A stretch of DNA of 64,000 bases, from contig SECP01000021.1 of the NCBI GenBank assembly GCA_004193285.1, positions 1 to 64,000 on the forward strand, read 5' to 3'. The stretch comes from Myxococcales bacterium. Its GTDB lineage: Bacteria; Myxococcota_A; Polyangia; Polyangiales; Polyangiaceae. Below, piece after piece: positions 8,234-16,808 of this stretch. Under the pieces are notes generated by a model. That model was not told where the DNA came from. It worked only from the letters and a program-made list of their open reading frames with translations, and ran no database searches. Position 1 is the first letter of the stretch. Each line of letters starts with the position of its first letter. The position numbers and the translations under genes were made by a program.

Positions 8234-10015
8234 TCAGCCTGGCGGAGCCGAGGGGGCCGCGGGAGGCGGGTCAGCCTGGCCATGGCGCTCACCCGCCGGA
8301 GGGGCGGCTTCGTCCGGCCCCCGGAACGGCGGGAGCGGCGGCGTGCTCGGCATGGGCGCCGGCTTGGGCTGCACGTTCAGGATGAAGGGGTGCGCGTACA
8401 GGGTCGAGCACGCCATGTCGTCCCGCCGGAACTCCCAGTGCAGGTACACGTTGCCGTCCGGCGAGACGATCTCCGACGGAGGGGTACCGAACGGAGCGGC
8501 TCGATCCACGGCGGCGATGGCGCTGATGTCGAACGCGGTGATGCCGCTGGTGCGCGTGACGCCGCGCCGTACGAGCCGCCCCTCCTCGCGGTCGACCACG
8601 ATCTCCAGTGCGGTGACCAGGTTGCGGTCGTTCATGGGGTGCGAAGAGGGCAGGCGCTCCAGCGAGTCCAGAAAGGTGTCGGCGAAGATGGGGTGGATGC
8701 GGCTGTGAATCTGGTTCAGGTACGCCGCGAACGGCACCGCGGCCGTGTTGAGGGCGGTCTGATTGCCGGGCTTCACGCTCGGTACGTAGTTTTCGATCGC
8801 GCTGCGGTAGCGCTCTAGGCCCGGCGTCGCCCAGCTGCCGCGGTGCGCGCTGCGACGCCGCTCGCCATCCGCCCGGCGCAGACGAGACATCTCGTCCGCG
8901 CCCACCGCTTCTGTCGCCATCGTGGGGGTGAGGTTCAGCGCTACGCCGTTATTGGTGCGACCCGCGGCGCCCAAACCGAGCGACTCCAGAAGCGAGCGCG
9001 GTCGCCGCGGGGGGAGACGCTTCTTGGCCTTCTGCGCGCGCTGCTCGGGCGTCGCTGCTTGCGCCTTGGGTACGGTGAACGAGCCGTCGTTGCTCGCGAC
9101 CGTCTCGGGAGAGCCGGCATGCTCGTGGGTCGCGGACTTTGCGACCTGGTTCCGGTCTTGGGACTCTACGGTGGCCTTGGTCGGCGCTTTCTCGACTTGC
9201 GAGCCCGGCGCCCCCGGCGCGGCGCCCGCGGCCTGACCCTGCTTTGGCGCGGGAGTGGCGGCGGTCGCTCGCTCTGCCTCCGCGGCGTGGGAGCCGCCCG
9301 GGGCGAGATCCTTCACGCCGGGCACGTCCATGTCCTGCCGCACGCGCGTCTCTTCCGCGTTCCCGGGGTCTTCTTTCGGGCCGTTCGGGGCGTTGCCGGG
9401 CGTCGGCTGCTTCTCGTTCTGATCCGTCGAGGTGATCTGCGCGCGCGTCTCTTGCTCCACGCGGTTCGCCTTGTCCGAGATGTAAGCGGCGTCCGGATTG
9501 TCCTTCTGCTTCTCGTCCTCGACGTGCTGCTTGACCGCGATCTTGTTGGGCATCACCAACGGCGGCGTGGGCTTGGCCGGCTCTGCGGGCTGCGCGGGCA
9601 TCGTCTCCTCCGGCTTCTTCTCGTCCTTCTTCTCTTCTTTCTTCTCTTCCGGTTCGGGCTTCTTCTTCTCCTCTTCCGGCTTCACGTCCGCCTTCTTGGG
9701 CGGCTTCTTCTGCTGTTCGATCTCTTCCGGCGCCTCTTCGACTTCGTCCTTCGCGTCTTCCGCGGCAGCGTCGTCCGGCTGTTTTTCTTCCGGCTTCAGC
9801 TCTTCTTCGTCCGGCGTGCCGTCGTCGAGCGTGATCTCCACCGGCGGCGCGATGGAGCCCTTCACGTGGCTACGGATCCCCGCGGCGAAGCGCCCCACGT
9901 CCAGCCGCTCTTCGATGAGACGCGCCGCTTGGTCTGCGCCGCCACCCCACATGAGGTGCGTCAGCACCGCGGAGGCGGCCCAGAGGAAAAGCGGGATGCT
10001 CGCTTCACGGCGCAT
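8234..10015 (-). CDS. TonB-family energy-transducer-like protein
   Basis: A 593 aa protein built like a long TonB. It has a short N-terminal anchor helix (IPLFLWAASAVLTHLMW, residues 7-23) and a very long charged linker rich in Glu, Lys and Pro (about 70-350). The C-terminal domain (about 440-545) has a TonB-like pattern: LEIVVDREEGRLVRRGVTRTSG, a helix FDISAIAAVDRAAPF, then a final strand VYLHWEFRRDD. After this is a 40-residue Pro-rich tail. Such proteins span the periplasm and couple the proton motive force to outer-membrane partners. ExbB and ExbD are not adjacent. The linker is unusually long, so it may reach beyond a standard TonB role. Confidence 0.8.
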   Translation of the reverse strand: MRREASIPLFLWAASAVLTHLMWGGGADQAARLIEERLDVGRFAAGIRSHVKGSIAPPVEITLDDGTPDEEELKPEEKQPDDAAAEDAKDEVEEAPEEIEQQKKPPKKADVKPEEEKKKPEPEEKKEEKKDEKKPEETMPAQPAEPAKPTPPLVMPNKIAVKQHVEDEKQKDNPDAAYISDKANRVEQETRAQITSTDQNEKQPTPGNAPNGPKEDPGNAEETRVRQDMDVPGVKDLAPGGSHAAEAERATAATPAPKQGQAAGAAPGAPGSQVEKAPTKATVESQDRNQVAKSATHEHAGSPETVASNDGSFTVPKAQAATPEQRAQKAKKRLPPRRPRSLLESLGLGAAGRTNNGVALNLTPTMATEAVGADEMSRLRRADGERRRSAHRGSWATPGLERYRSAIENYVPSVKPGNQTALNTAAVPFAAYLNQIHSRIHPIFADTFLDSLERLPSSHPMNDRNLVTALEIVVDREEGRLVRRGVTRTSGITAFDISAIAAVDRAAPFGTPPSEIVSPDGNVYLHWEFRRDDMACSTLYAHPFILNVQPKPAPMPSTPPLPPFRGPDEAAPPAGERHGQADPPPAAPSAPPG

Positions 10016-10121
10016 GGTAGGTGGGTGGCACGACTCGCCGGGCGAACGGCCGGCTTGGGATCACAAAGCTATCACCCGCCACGGGTAGCAGCAACGCACA
10101 GAACGCCTCGACCGTCTCGCC

Positions 10122-10970
10122 TCACGCTTTCGTAATACCCGCGAATTGTTCGGCAATCTCCGCGGGCGTCCAAACTCCGGGATCCTCGTCTTTGTGACGA
10201 CCAGCGCTCTCCACCAGCTTGAACTGGCTGATGCGCGCTCCCGCGACCGACAGCGTGACGCCTGTGACCTCGCGGCTGAGCTCGCTCGCGAGGAACACGT
10301 GCACCGGCGCGACGTGCTCGGGCGACAGTGAGTCCCCAATCTTTTCGAACAGCGGCAGGTCCTCCGTGAGGCGCGTTTTGGCGAGCGGTGCGACCGCGTT
10401 GACGCGGATCCCGAAGCGCTGCAGCTCGATGGAGGCGGTACGGGTGAGCCCGTAGATGCCGGCCTTGGCCGCGGAGTAGTTGGACTGGCCGAAGTTGCCG
10501 ACCAAGCCCGAGACGCTGGTGGTGTTCACGATCGAGCCGCCCTGGCCTTGATCCTTGAGCTTGGCGGCCGCGGCGCGCAGGCACAGGAAGGTGCCGGTCA
10601 GGTGAACGTCCAGCACGGCTTGCCAATCCGCGAGCGTGAGCTTGAGCAGTGTCTTGTCGCGCAAGATGCCGGCGTTGTTGATGAGCACGTCGAGCCGACC
10701 GAACGCTTCCGTCGCGCTTTGGACGATACGCTCCGCGGAGGCCTCGTCGCTGACGCTCTCGTAGCTAGCCGCGGCCTCGCCGCCGGCGGCGCGAATCTCC
10801 GCGACGACCGCGTCGGCGGCTTCTTTGCCCTCGCCAGTGCCATCGCGAGCGCCGCCGTGGTCGTTCACGAGTACGCGGGCGCCCTCACGAGCGAGCGCGA
10901 GAGCCGTGGCGCGACCGATGCCGCCACCCGCGCCGGTGACGATCGCGACCTTGCCGTCGAGGAGACTCAT
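10122..10970 (-). CDS. SDR-family oxidoreductase, 3-hydroxyacyl-CoA dehydrogenase-like
   Basis: A short-chain dehydrogenase/reductase of 282 aa. The Rossmann glycine motif is TGAGGGIG (12-19), then NNAG (98-101), a Ser in TSVSG (152-154) and the catalytic YSAAK (Y165, K169). The segment after strand 2 (NDHGGARDGTGEG) and GNFGQSNYSAAKAG resemble the dehydrogenase part of peroxisomal multifunctional enzyme type 2, so a (3R)-hydroxyacyl-CoA substrate is a reasonable inference. I chose ATG 10970 because homologous SDRs begin with LLDGKVAIVTG; nine more codons exist upstream. It lies 85 bases before the divergent metG. Confidence 0.9.
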   Translation of the reverse strand: MSLLDGKVAIVTGAGGGIGRATALALAREGARVLVNDHGGARDGTGEGKEAADAVVAEIRAAGGEAAASYESVSDEASAERIVQSATEAFGRLDVLINNAGILRDKTLLKLTLADWQAVLDVHLTGTFLCLRAAAAKLKDQGQGGSIVNTTSVSGLVGNFGQSNYSAAKAGIYGLTRTASIELQRFGIRVNAVAPLAKTRLTEDLPLFEKIGDSLSPEHVAPVHVFLASELSREVTGVTLSVAGARISQFKLVESAGRHKDEDPGVWTPAEIAEQFAGITKA

Positions 10971-11055
10971 GGCCGGGCGATGTACTTCCAGCGCCAATGG
11001 ATGACAAGCGTGGCTCGCACGTCGTCGCGGCTCCGGCTATGCTGCGCCCCCCGCA

Positions 11056-13116
11056 ATGACCGGTTCGACCCGCCGCCTGCTCGTTACCAGCGCGCTTCCC
11101 TACGCCAATGGCCACATCCACCTGGGCCACTTGGTCGAATACTTGCAGACGGACGTCTGGGTCAGGTTTCAAAACCTGCGCGGCAATCGGGCCACGTACA
11201 TCTGCGCCGACGACACCCACGGCACCGCCATTATGATGCGGGCGCGGCAAGAGGGCCGCAGCGAGGCCGAGCTGGTCGCGGCCATGAGCGAGGCGCACCA
11301 GCGAGATTTCGCGGGCTTTCAGATCCGCTTCGACCACTACGGGTCGACCAACTCGGACCACAGCCGCAAGCTGTGCGAGCGCATCTGGGCGTCGCTACGC
11401 GGCGCCGGCTTGATCAAGGAGCGTGAGGTCACCCAGCTGTACGACGCGGAGGCGAAGGTCTTCTTGGCGGACCGCTTCGTGAAGGGCACGTGCCCCAAGT
11501 GCGGCACCCCCGACCAGTACGGGGACTCGTGCGAGAAGTGCAGCAGCACCTACTCCGCGCAGGACTTGATCGACCCGGTGAGCACACTCAGCGGCAGCAA
11601 GCCGGAGGTCAGGAGCTCACCGCACCTGTTCGTCGAGATCGAGAAGCTGCGTCCCTTCCTCACGGAGTGGACGCAAGAGCCGGGGCGGTTGCAGCCGGAG
11701 ATCGCCAACTATCTCAAGGGGCACTTCTTGGCGGAAGAGCTGCGTGACTGGGACGTCTCGCGGCCGGCGCCGTACTTCGGCTTCGAGATCCCGGACGCGC
11801 CCGGTCACTACTGGTACGTGTGGTTCGACGCGCCCATCGGTTACATGGGCTCGACCGCAGAGTGGTGCGAGAAACCCGGCAACGCCGAGCGCTTCGAGGA
11901 CCTCTGGCAGAACGAAGCGGTGGAAATTCATCACTTCATCGGCAAAGACATCGTGTACTTCCACACGCTGTTTTGGCCGGCCATGCTCAAGGCCTCTGGC
12001 TTCCCGCTGCCCAAGCGCGTGCAGGTGCACGGCATGCTCACCGTCAACGGCGAGAAGATGAGCAAGTCCCGCGGCACCTTCGTGCTCGCGTCCACTTACC
12101 TCAAGCACCTGGACCCTTCGTACCTCCGCTACTACTACATGGCGAAGCTCGGCTCGCGGGTAGAGGATTTGGACCTCAACCTGGAGGAGCTGGTAGCGAA
12201 GGTGAACTCGGATTTGGTGGGCAAGGTCGTCAACCTCGCCAGCCGTACCGCGCGCTTCGTCACCGAGCTGTCGCCCAGCTACCCGGACGACGGCGGCTTG
12301 TTCGCGTCGGCCGCAGCCGCCGGTGACGAGATCGCGGACGCGTACGAGAGCTGCGACTTCGCGCGGGCGATGCGCACCATCATGGCGCTCGCGGATCGCG
12401 CCAACGAGCTCGTGGACCAGAAGCAGCCCTGGGCGCTCAAGAAGCAGCCGGAAAAGCTGGGCGAGCTGCGTGACGTGTGCACCATCATCCTCAACCTGTA
12501 CCGGCAAATCGTCGTTTACCTGACGCCGGTGCTGCCCCAGCTCGCGGAGCAGAGCCGGGCCCTGCTCGGAGCGCCGCTCCAGAGCTGGGAAGAAGCCAAG
12601 ACCCCGCTCTTGTCGGTCAAGCTGGGCGAATTTTCGCATTTGATGCAGCGTGTGGACCCGAAGAAGCTCGAAGCCATGATCGAAGAAAGCAAGCCCGAAG
12701 CCCCGCCCGCCGCGCCCGTTACCGAAGGCGCCGCCACTCCCGCCCTCGCCGACGACGGCGCCGCCCTCGCCGCGGAGCCGCTCGCGGCCGAGTGCAGCAT
12801 CGACGACTTCACGAAGGTGGATCTGCGCGTCGCGCGCGTCATCAACGCCGAGCACATCCCGGAAGCGAACAAGCTGCTCAAGCTCACCGTCTCCCTCGGG
12901 GGAGACACCACGCGCACGATCTTCGCCGGCATCAAGGCGGCCTACGCGCCCGAGCAGCTGATTGGGCGGCTCGTGGTCGTCGTCGCCAACCTGGCACCCC
13001 GAAAGATGAAGTTCGGCGTGTCCGAGGGGATGGTCGTGGCCGCCGGTGCGGGCGGCAAAGAGGTGTACGTCCTCTCTCCCGACAGCGGCGCCAAGCCCGG
13101 TCACCGCGTCCACTGA
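11056..13116 (+). CDS. metG: Methionyl-tRNA synthetase with C-terminal tRNA-binding domain
   Basis: Charges initiator and elongator tRNA-Met with methionine (686 aa). The HIGH-type motif is HLGH in [11 protein letters not shown] (15-25) and the KMSKS loop is 334-338. One zinc knuckle uses C146, C149, C159 and C162 (CPKC...CEKC). After the anticodon-binding helices there is an Ala/Pro-rich linker (about 545-580). An EMAP/Arc1p-type OB-fold follows (about 585-686; [13 protein letters not shown]), which helps dimerise and bind tRNA, as in the long bacterial MetG form. The start ATG fits the family N-terminus. It ends 28 bases from the convergent nucleoside phosphorylase. Confidence 0.97.
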   Translation: MTGSTRRLLVTSALPYANGHIHLGHLVEYLQTDVWVRFQNLRGNRATYICADDTHGTAIMMRARQEGRSEAELVAAMSEAHQRDFAGFQIRFDHYGSTNSDHSRKLCERIWASLRGAGLIKEREVTQLYDAEAKVFLADRFVKGTCPKCGTPDQYGDSCEKCSSTYSAQDLIDPVSTLSGSKPEVRSSPHLFVEIEKLRPFLTEWTQEPGRLQPEIANYLKGHFLAEELRDWDVSRPAPYFGFEIPDAPGHYWYVWFDAPIGYMGSTAEWCEKPGNAERFEDLWQNEAVEIHHFIGKDIVYFHTLFWPAMLKASGFPLPKRVQVHGMLTVNGEKMSKSRGTFVLASTYLKHLDPSYLRYYYMAKLGSRVEDLDLNLEELVAKVNSDLVGKVVNLASRTARFVTELSPSYPDDGGLFASAAAAGDEIADAYESCDFARAMRTIMALADRANELVDQKQPWALKKQPEKLGELRDVCTIILNLYRQIVVYLTPVLPQLAEQSRALLGAPLQSWEEAKTPLLSVKLGEFSHLMQRVDPKKLEAMIEESKPEAPPAAPVTEGAATPALADDGAALAAEPLAAECSIDDFTKVDLRVARVINAEHIPEANKLLKLTVSLGGDTTRTIFAGIKAAYAPEQLIGRLVVVVANLAPRKMKFGVSEGMVVAAGAGGKEVYVLSPDSGAKPGHRVH

Positions 13117-13144
13117 CCACGCCGTGAAGAAGACGAACGCGTGC

Positions 13145-14467
13145 TCAGCGCAGTCGCTCGAGCACGCGCGGCCGCCGGCGAGGCGGGCGGCTACGGAGCG
13201 CGAAGGCGTCTCGAACCCGCGTTTCTACGCGCTTTGCGAGAGCCAGCGACGCAGCGTGGATCACGACTAGCGGCTCCGACGCCGAAACCTTCGTGCCTAC
13301 CGGCGCCACGAGCTCGAGGCCTGCGGCGGGGTCGATTGGCTCATCCGCACGGGTTCTGCCCGCCCCGAGCTCGATCGCGAGCAGGCCGAGGGCAAGTGCG
13401 TCCACGCCCGCAACATAGCCCCCGCGGGCAGCGCGGAGCACGTGGCGCACCTTGGCGCGCGGCAGCCGCGCTGGGTCGTCCACGACGCGTGGGTCCCCGC
13501 CTTGGAGCTTCACCAACCTGCGAAAGACGTCCAGCGCCGAGCCGTCCGCCAGCGCGCGCTCCAGCAACGGCAACGCCTGCTCGCGCGTCCTACAGCGCTT
13601 GCCCACGACCAGCATCTCTGCGCCGAGCTCCAGGGTCAGCTCGCGCGTGTCCGCGGGGCCGCGGTCGTGCAGCACTTCAATCGCCTCGCGCGTCTCGAGC
13701 GCATTGCCGATGGTCAGACCGATAGGCGCGGACATGTCCGTGATGAGAGCGGAAACGCGCTTTCCGGCCCGCTTTCCCACTGAAACCAGCTCTTTCGCGA
13801 GCGCGCGCGCGCTCCTCCGGTCTTTCATGAAGGCGCCGCCGCCGCACTTCACGTCCAGCACCAAACCGTCGATCCCTTCCGCCAGCTTCTTCGACAAGAT
13901 GCTGGCCACGATCAGCGGGATGCACTCGACGGTCGCCGTGACGTCCCGCAGGGCGTAGAGGCGCCGGTCGGCGGGAGCCAGCTCCGCGGTTTGCCCGATC
14001 AAGCACGTCCCGACCTCTCGCACGATGCGTTCGAATCGTTTCGCGTCCAAGTCGACCCGAAAGCCCGGGATCGCCTCCAGCTTGTCCAGGGTGCCGCCGG
14101 TGTGCCCCAGCCCGCGCCCGGAGATCATCGGCACCGAAACCCCGCAAGCGGCCACGAGCGGCGCCAAGCACAGGCTGATCTTGTCTCCTACGCCGCCGGT
14201 GGAGTGCTTGTCCACCCGCGCTCCCTTCACGCTCGGCAACGTGAGGACGCGGCCCGAGTGCAGCATCGCGTTCGTGAGCGCGAGCGTCTCCCGGCGCGAC
14301 AGACCGTTCAAGAATGCGGCCATCAGCCACGCGCTGGCCTGGTAGTCGGTCACCTCTCCGGCCACGAAGGCGCGGACGAATTCCCCCACCTCGGAGGGTG
14401 TGTGCTCCAGGCCATCACGCTTGCGGCGTAGGAATTCGACGGGGCTCGAGCGGTGCGCGGCGGGCAA
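13145..14467 (-). CDS. deoA: Thymidine / pyrimidine-nucleoside phosphorylase
   Basis: A 440 aa enzyme that splits thymidine (or uridine) with phosphate, giving the base and (deoxy)ribose-1-phosphate for nucleoside salvage. The phosphate-binding loop DKHSTGGVGDK and the family signature SGRGLGHTGGTLDKLEAIPG are intact. LDVKCGGGAFMKD is also typical. The length matches the family. The likely start is TTG at 14467, since it places the N-terminal helix (VEFLRRKRDG) as in homologues and there is no ATG before the core. It is divergent from the WYL regulator, with 46 bases between starts. The choice between deoA and pdp specificity cannot be made by eye. Confidence 0.93.
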   Translation of the reverse strand: MPAAHRSSPVEFLRRKRDGLEHTPSEVGEFVRAFVAGEVTDYQASAWLMAAFLNGLSRRETLALTNAMLHSGRVLTLPSVKGARVDKHSTGGVGDKISLCLAPLVAACGVSVPMISGRGLGHTGGTLDKLEAIPGFRVDLDAKRFERIVREVGTCLIGQTAELAPADRRLYALRDVTATVECIPLIVASILSKKLAEGIDGLVLDVKCGGGAFMKDRRSARALAKELVSVGKRAGKRVSALITDMSAPIGLTIGNALETREAIEVLHDRGPADTRELTLELGAEMLVVGKRCRTREQALPLLERALADGSALDVFRRLVKLQGGDPRVVDDPARLPRAKVRHVLRAARGGYVAGVDALALGLLAIELGAGRTRADEPIDPAAGLELVAPVGTKVSASEPLVVIHAASLALAKRVETRVRDAFALRSRPPRRRPRVLERLR

Positions 14468-14513
14468 GGCTTGCCAATCCTCGCCCGAGCGGGGCTAGAT
14501 TCACAGCTCGAAA

Positions 14514-15590
14514 ATGGACAAGCCGCGCGGCCGTCCCAAAGGCAAATTCACTCAGCATCGCCGGCTCGACAAGCTGCGCGAGCTGCTCGAGCGCCACCCG
14601 CGCGGGCTCACGCTCTACGACATGGCCGGCGCGCTCGGCGTGACGGTGCGGTCCATGCGCCGCTACATGAAAGAGATCGAGCGAGACTCCGAGCTCGAGT
14701 CCGTGCCCACCAAGGGCGGCGCCGCGCTCATGTGGCGACTTCGGTCCAACGAGACGCCGCGCAAGGTGGAGCTGCGCCGCACGCAGACCTACGCGCTGCT
14801 CGCCGCGCGGCGGCTGTTCGAGCCCATGCGCGGGTCCGCGCTGTTCGACGAGATCGATCACGCGGTGATGAAGCTCCTCGCGCTGGCTCAGCGACCCGGT
14901 CGCGGCCCCAACGCCGGCCTCGCGGACGTACGGCTCGAGGAGCGCTTCCTCTATTTGCCGCATGCGCCAAAAAACTACGCCGAGCGAACGGAAGAGCTGG
15001 ACGACCTCTTCCAGGCCGTCTCGGATTTACGCCCGCTCTCCTTGCTCTACAAAAGCGCGACGCGTGCGGACGAAGAGCGCATCACGATCCATCCGTACGC
15101 CCTCGTGCTCCACCGCGATTCCATCTACTGCGTCGGCTTCCACACCGGCCGCCAAGAAATCCGCACCTTCGTGCTGGATCGGATGCGCGACACCGAATGC
15201 CTCTTCAACGAGCGCTTCGAGCTGCCGCCCGACTTCCACATCGACCAGTACTTTCAGGGGGAGTTCGGCATCTGGCGGGACCCCAACCAGCAAAAGGTCG
15301 TCATCGAGTTCGACGCCCACGCCGCCGAGTACATCCGCGCGCGCCGCGTGCACTCCAGCCAAAGGCTCGCCACGATCGCCGGCGGCGGCGTCCGGCTCAC
15401 GATGACGGTCGGCAACCTCACTCAGGTCACGAGCTGGATCCTCGAATGGGGAGCGCGCGCCAAAGTCGTCGAGCCCCCGGAGCTCATCGAGCGCGTCCGC
15501 AAGGAGCTGGCCGGCGCCCTGGCCCTGTATCCGGTCCCCCCCGCCACCGAGCGGTCGGCCAAACCAGAAAAGAAATCGAAGGCCCGCTGA
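14514..15590 (+). CDS. WYL-domain transcriptional regulator
   Basis: A 358 aa DNA-binding regulator. The N-terminus carries an AT-hook-like RGRPKGK (5-11), then a winged helix-turn-helix (about 15-75; GLTLYDMAGALGVTVRSMRRYM). The WYL domain (about 165-240; HPYALVLHRDSIYCVGF) is followed by a WCX domain to about 345. WYL domains bind ligands, possibly nucleic acid or nucleotides, and control the HTH. Its position divergent from the nucleoside phosphorylase, with a 46-base shared upstream region, suggests it may regulate that gene or itself. The C-terminus is Lys/Arg-rich. The ligand is unknown. Confidence 0.9.
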   Translation: MDKPRGRPKGKFTQHRRLDKLRELLERHPRGLTLYDMAGALGVTVRSMRRYMKEIERDSELESVPTKGGAALMWRLRSNETPRKVELRRTQTYALLAARRLFEPMRGSALFDEIDHAVMKLLALAQRPGRGPNAGLADVRLEERFLYLPHAPKNYAERTEELDDLFQAVSDLRPLSLLYKSATRADEERITIHPYALVLHRDSIYCVGFHTGRQEIRTFVLDRMRDTECLFNERFELPPDFHIDQYFQGEFGIWRDPNQQKVVIEFDAHAAEYIRARRVHSSQRLATIAGGGVRLTMTVGNLTQVTSWILEWGARAKVVEPPELIERVRKELAGALALYPVPPATERSAKPEKKSKAR

Positions 15591-15595
15591 GCTCC

Positions 15596-15625
15596 TTGAC
15601 AGACCCTCCACGAAACTCGTAAGAA
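15596..15625 (+). promoter_or_regulatory. Candidate promoter of tRNA-Gly
   Basis: A perfect TTGACA (-35) at 15596-15601, an 18-base spacer, and a weak -10 candidate TAAGAA at 15620-15625, about 12 bases before the mature tRNA 5' end. The -35 overlaps nothing coding, as the WYL gene stops at 15590. The -10 is poor, so the exact hexamer is uncertain. Confidence 0.55.
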
Positions 15626-15636
15626 GCGCGCCTTCC

Positions 15637-15711
15637 GCGGGAGTAACTCAGCGGTAGAGTGCCACCTTGCCAAGGTGGACGTCGAGGGTTCAAATCCCTT
15701 CTCCCGCTCCA
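15637..15711 (+). tRNA. tRNA-Gly (anticodon GCC)
   Basis: A cloverleaf is visible: acceptor GCGGGAG pairs with CTCCCGC, the D arm has ACTC/GAGT around AGCGGTA, the anticodon stem is CCACC/GGTGG with loop TTGCCAA (anticodon GCC at 15669-15671), and the T arm has GAGGG/CCCTT with loop TTCAAAT. Discriminator T and an encoded CCA (15709-15711) follow. It reads GGC and GGT codons. Confidence 0.97.
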
Positions 15712-15724
15712 GAAATATGGAGAG

Positions 15725-15761
15725 AAAAAGCCGGTTAGTCCGAAGAGACTAGCCGGTTTTT
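15725..15761 (+). terminator. Intrinsic terminator after tRNA-Gly
   Basis: An inverted repeat with AAAAAGCCGGTTAGTC (15725-15740), a six-base loop CGAAGA, and GACTAGCCGGTTTTT (15747-15761) gives about 15 pairs including two G-T wobbles and ending in a T run. It begins 14 bases after the tRNA CCA. Because the stem is flanked by A and T runs it could also stop the convergent gene at 15824. Confidence 0.88.
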
Positions 15762-15823
15762 CGTTTGCGGGATCGCGTCTCGCACCGCGCGATTGGGCGA
15801 CGTCGGCGCGCGCAGCTCCAGGC

Positions 15824-16708
15824 TCACTCAGGCCCACAAGCCGTCGGTCCGCTCGGGCCAAACCACTCGGGCGCCGTGCCGCGCGGGAAGTGGGCCACGA
15901 GCGGTCCGAAGCTCACGTAGAGCGCGCCGCTCGCGTCGCGCTGGGCGGCGTCGGGAGAGTGAATGGGCGTGAAGTCGCCTTGCCAGCTGGCGGCAGTGGC
16001 TAGCCCCGAGCTCCGAATACTGTGCGCGGCGGTGCAGGTGAGTAGGAGCGCCTCGGGGTCACCGCTCGACGCCGCGATCGCGACGGGGCAGCCGCGCAGC
16101 TCCGCGAGTGGAGCTAGGGTCCAGCCTGTCGGCGTGGGGTCGACTCGGTACACGCGGGTCGCGCGCGCGCAGCCTTCGCCGTGACAGAGCCCCGCCACCG
16201 CGAGGATCCCGAAGTCCAGCCGCTCGATCCAGCGCACCGGCTCCGGCAATTGCAGATCGAGCCGGACGGCTTGCCGCGACTCTTTGTCGACGGAATAGAG
16301 CCCCTCGCCAAACTCGCCCACATCCAGCGCCACGAGCCACGCCTTGGCCCCTTCCACCACCCGCCGCTCCGCTCCCGATAGCGCAGGCTCCGCGATCTCT
16401 GGCGGAAGGGGAGTGACGGGCAGCGCGTCCCAGCGTCGCGTGCGGCGCGGCATCGCCGCATGGGGGTTCACGCGGCCCTTTTCGTCCTTCTGCAGTGCCC
16501 AGTAGCCTGGATGGCGCCCCGCGCAGCTGGTGAGCAGCGACTCCGCCTCCTCATCTTCCATCCGGCTCCACCCCGGCCAAGGTGCGCCTTCCGCCACCGA
16601 GCCATGCCGCGAAGCATCCGCGCCCGACGATGATGGCGGCGCGCCGTTGGCACAGCCGATGAAAAGGAGGACGACGAGCCAGCCGCGTGACTTCGTGACT
16701 TTCATCAC
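15824..16708 (-). CDS. Predicted lipoprotein, unknown function
   Basis: A 294 aa secreted protein. The N-terminus MMKVTKSRGWLVVLLFIGCAN is a lipoprotein signal with the lipidated Cys at residue 19. The second Met (16705) is an equally good start. The mature part is Trp- and Pro-containing with several Cys (CAGRHPGYW, LCHGEGCARAT, GCPVAIA, LTCTAAH) and ends in ACGPE. Alternating strands such as WLVALDVGEFGEGLYSVD and GALYVSFGPLVAHF suggest a beta-propeller, which is only an impression. The gene is at normal high GC and separates tRNA-Gly from the lower-GC segment. Confidence 0.75.
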   Translation of the reverse strand: MMKVTKSRGWLVVLLFIGCANGAPPSSSGADASRHGSVAEGAPWPGWSRMEDEEAESLLTSCAGRHPGYWALQKDEKGRVNPHAAMPRRTRRWDALPVTPLPPEIAEPALSGAERRVVEGAKAWLVALDVGEFGEGLYSVDKESRQAVRLDLQLPEPVRWIERLDFGILAVAGLCHGEGCARATRVYRVDPTPTGWTLAPLAELRGCPVAIAASSGDPEALLLTCTAAHSIRSSGLATAASWQGDFTPIHSPDAAQRDASGALYVSFGPLVAHFPRGTAPEWFGPSGPTACGPE

Positions 16709-16808
16709 GCGATCATTCTCGCACCAAGTTGACTGCCGCGCTCAAGGGTCTGCGGCATTGCCGAGGCCAGCCAGAGGAGTGGCTCACGGGTGCCTTGGCG
16801 CTGCGGCT

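Noticed and set aside
11617..13113. A 498-codon minus-strand open frame
   Set aside because: It is antisense to metG and has low-complexity composition.
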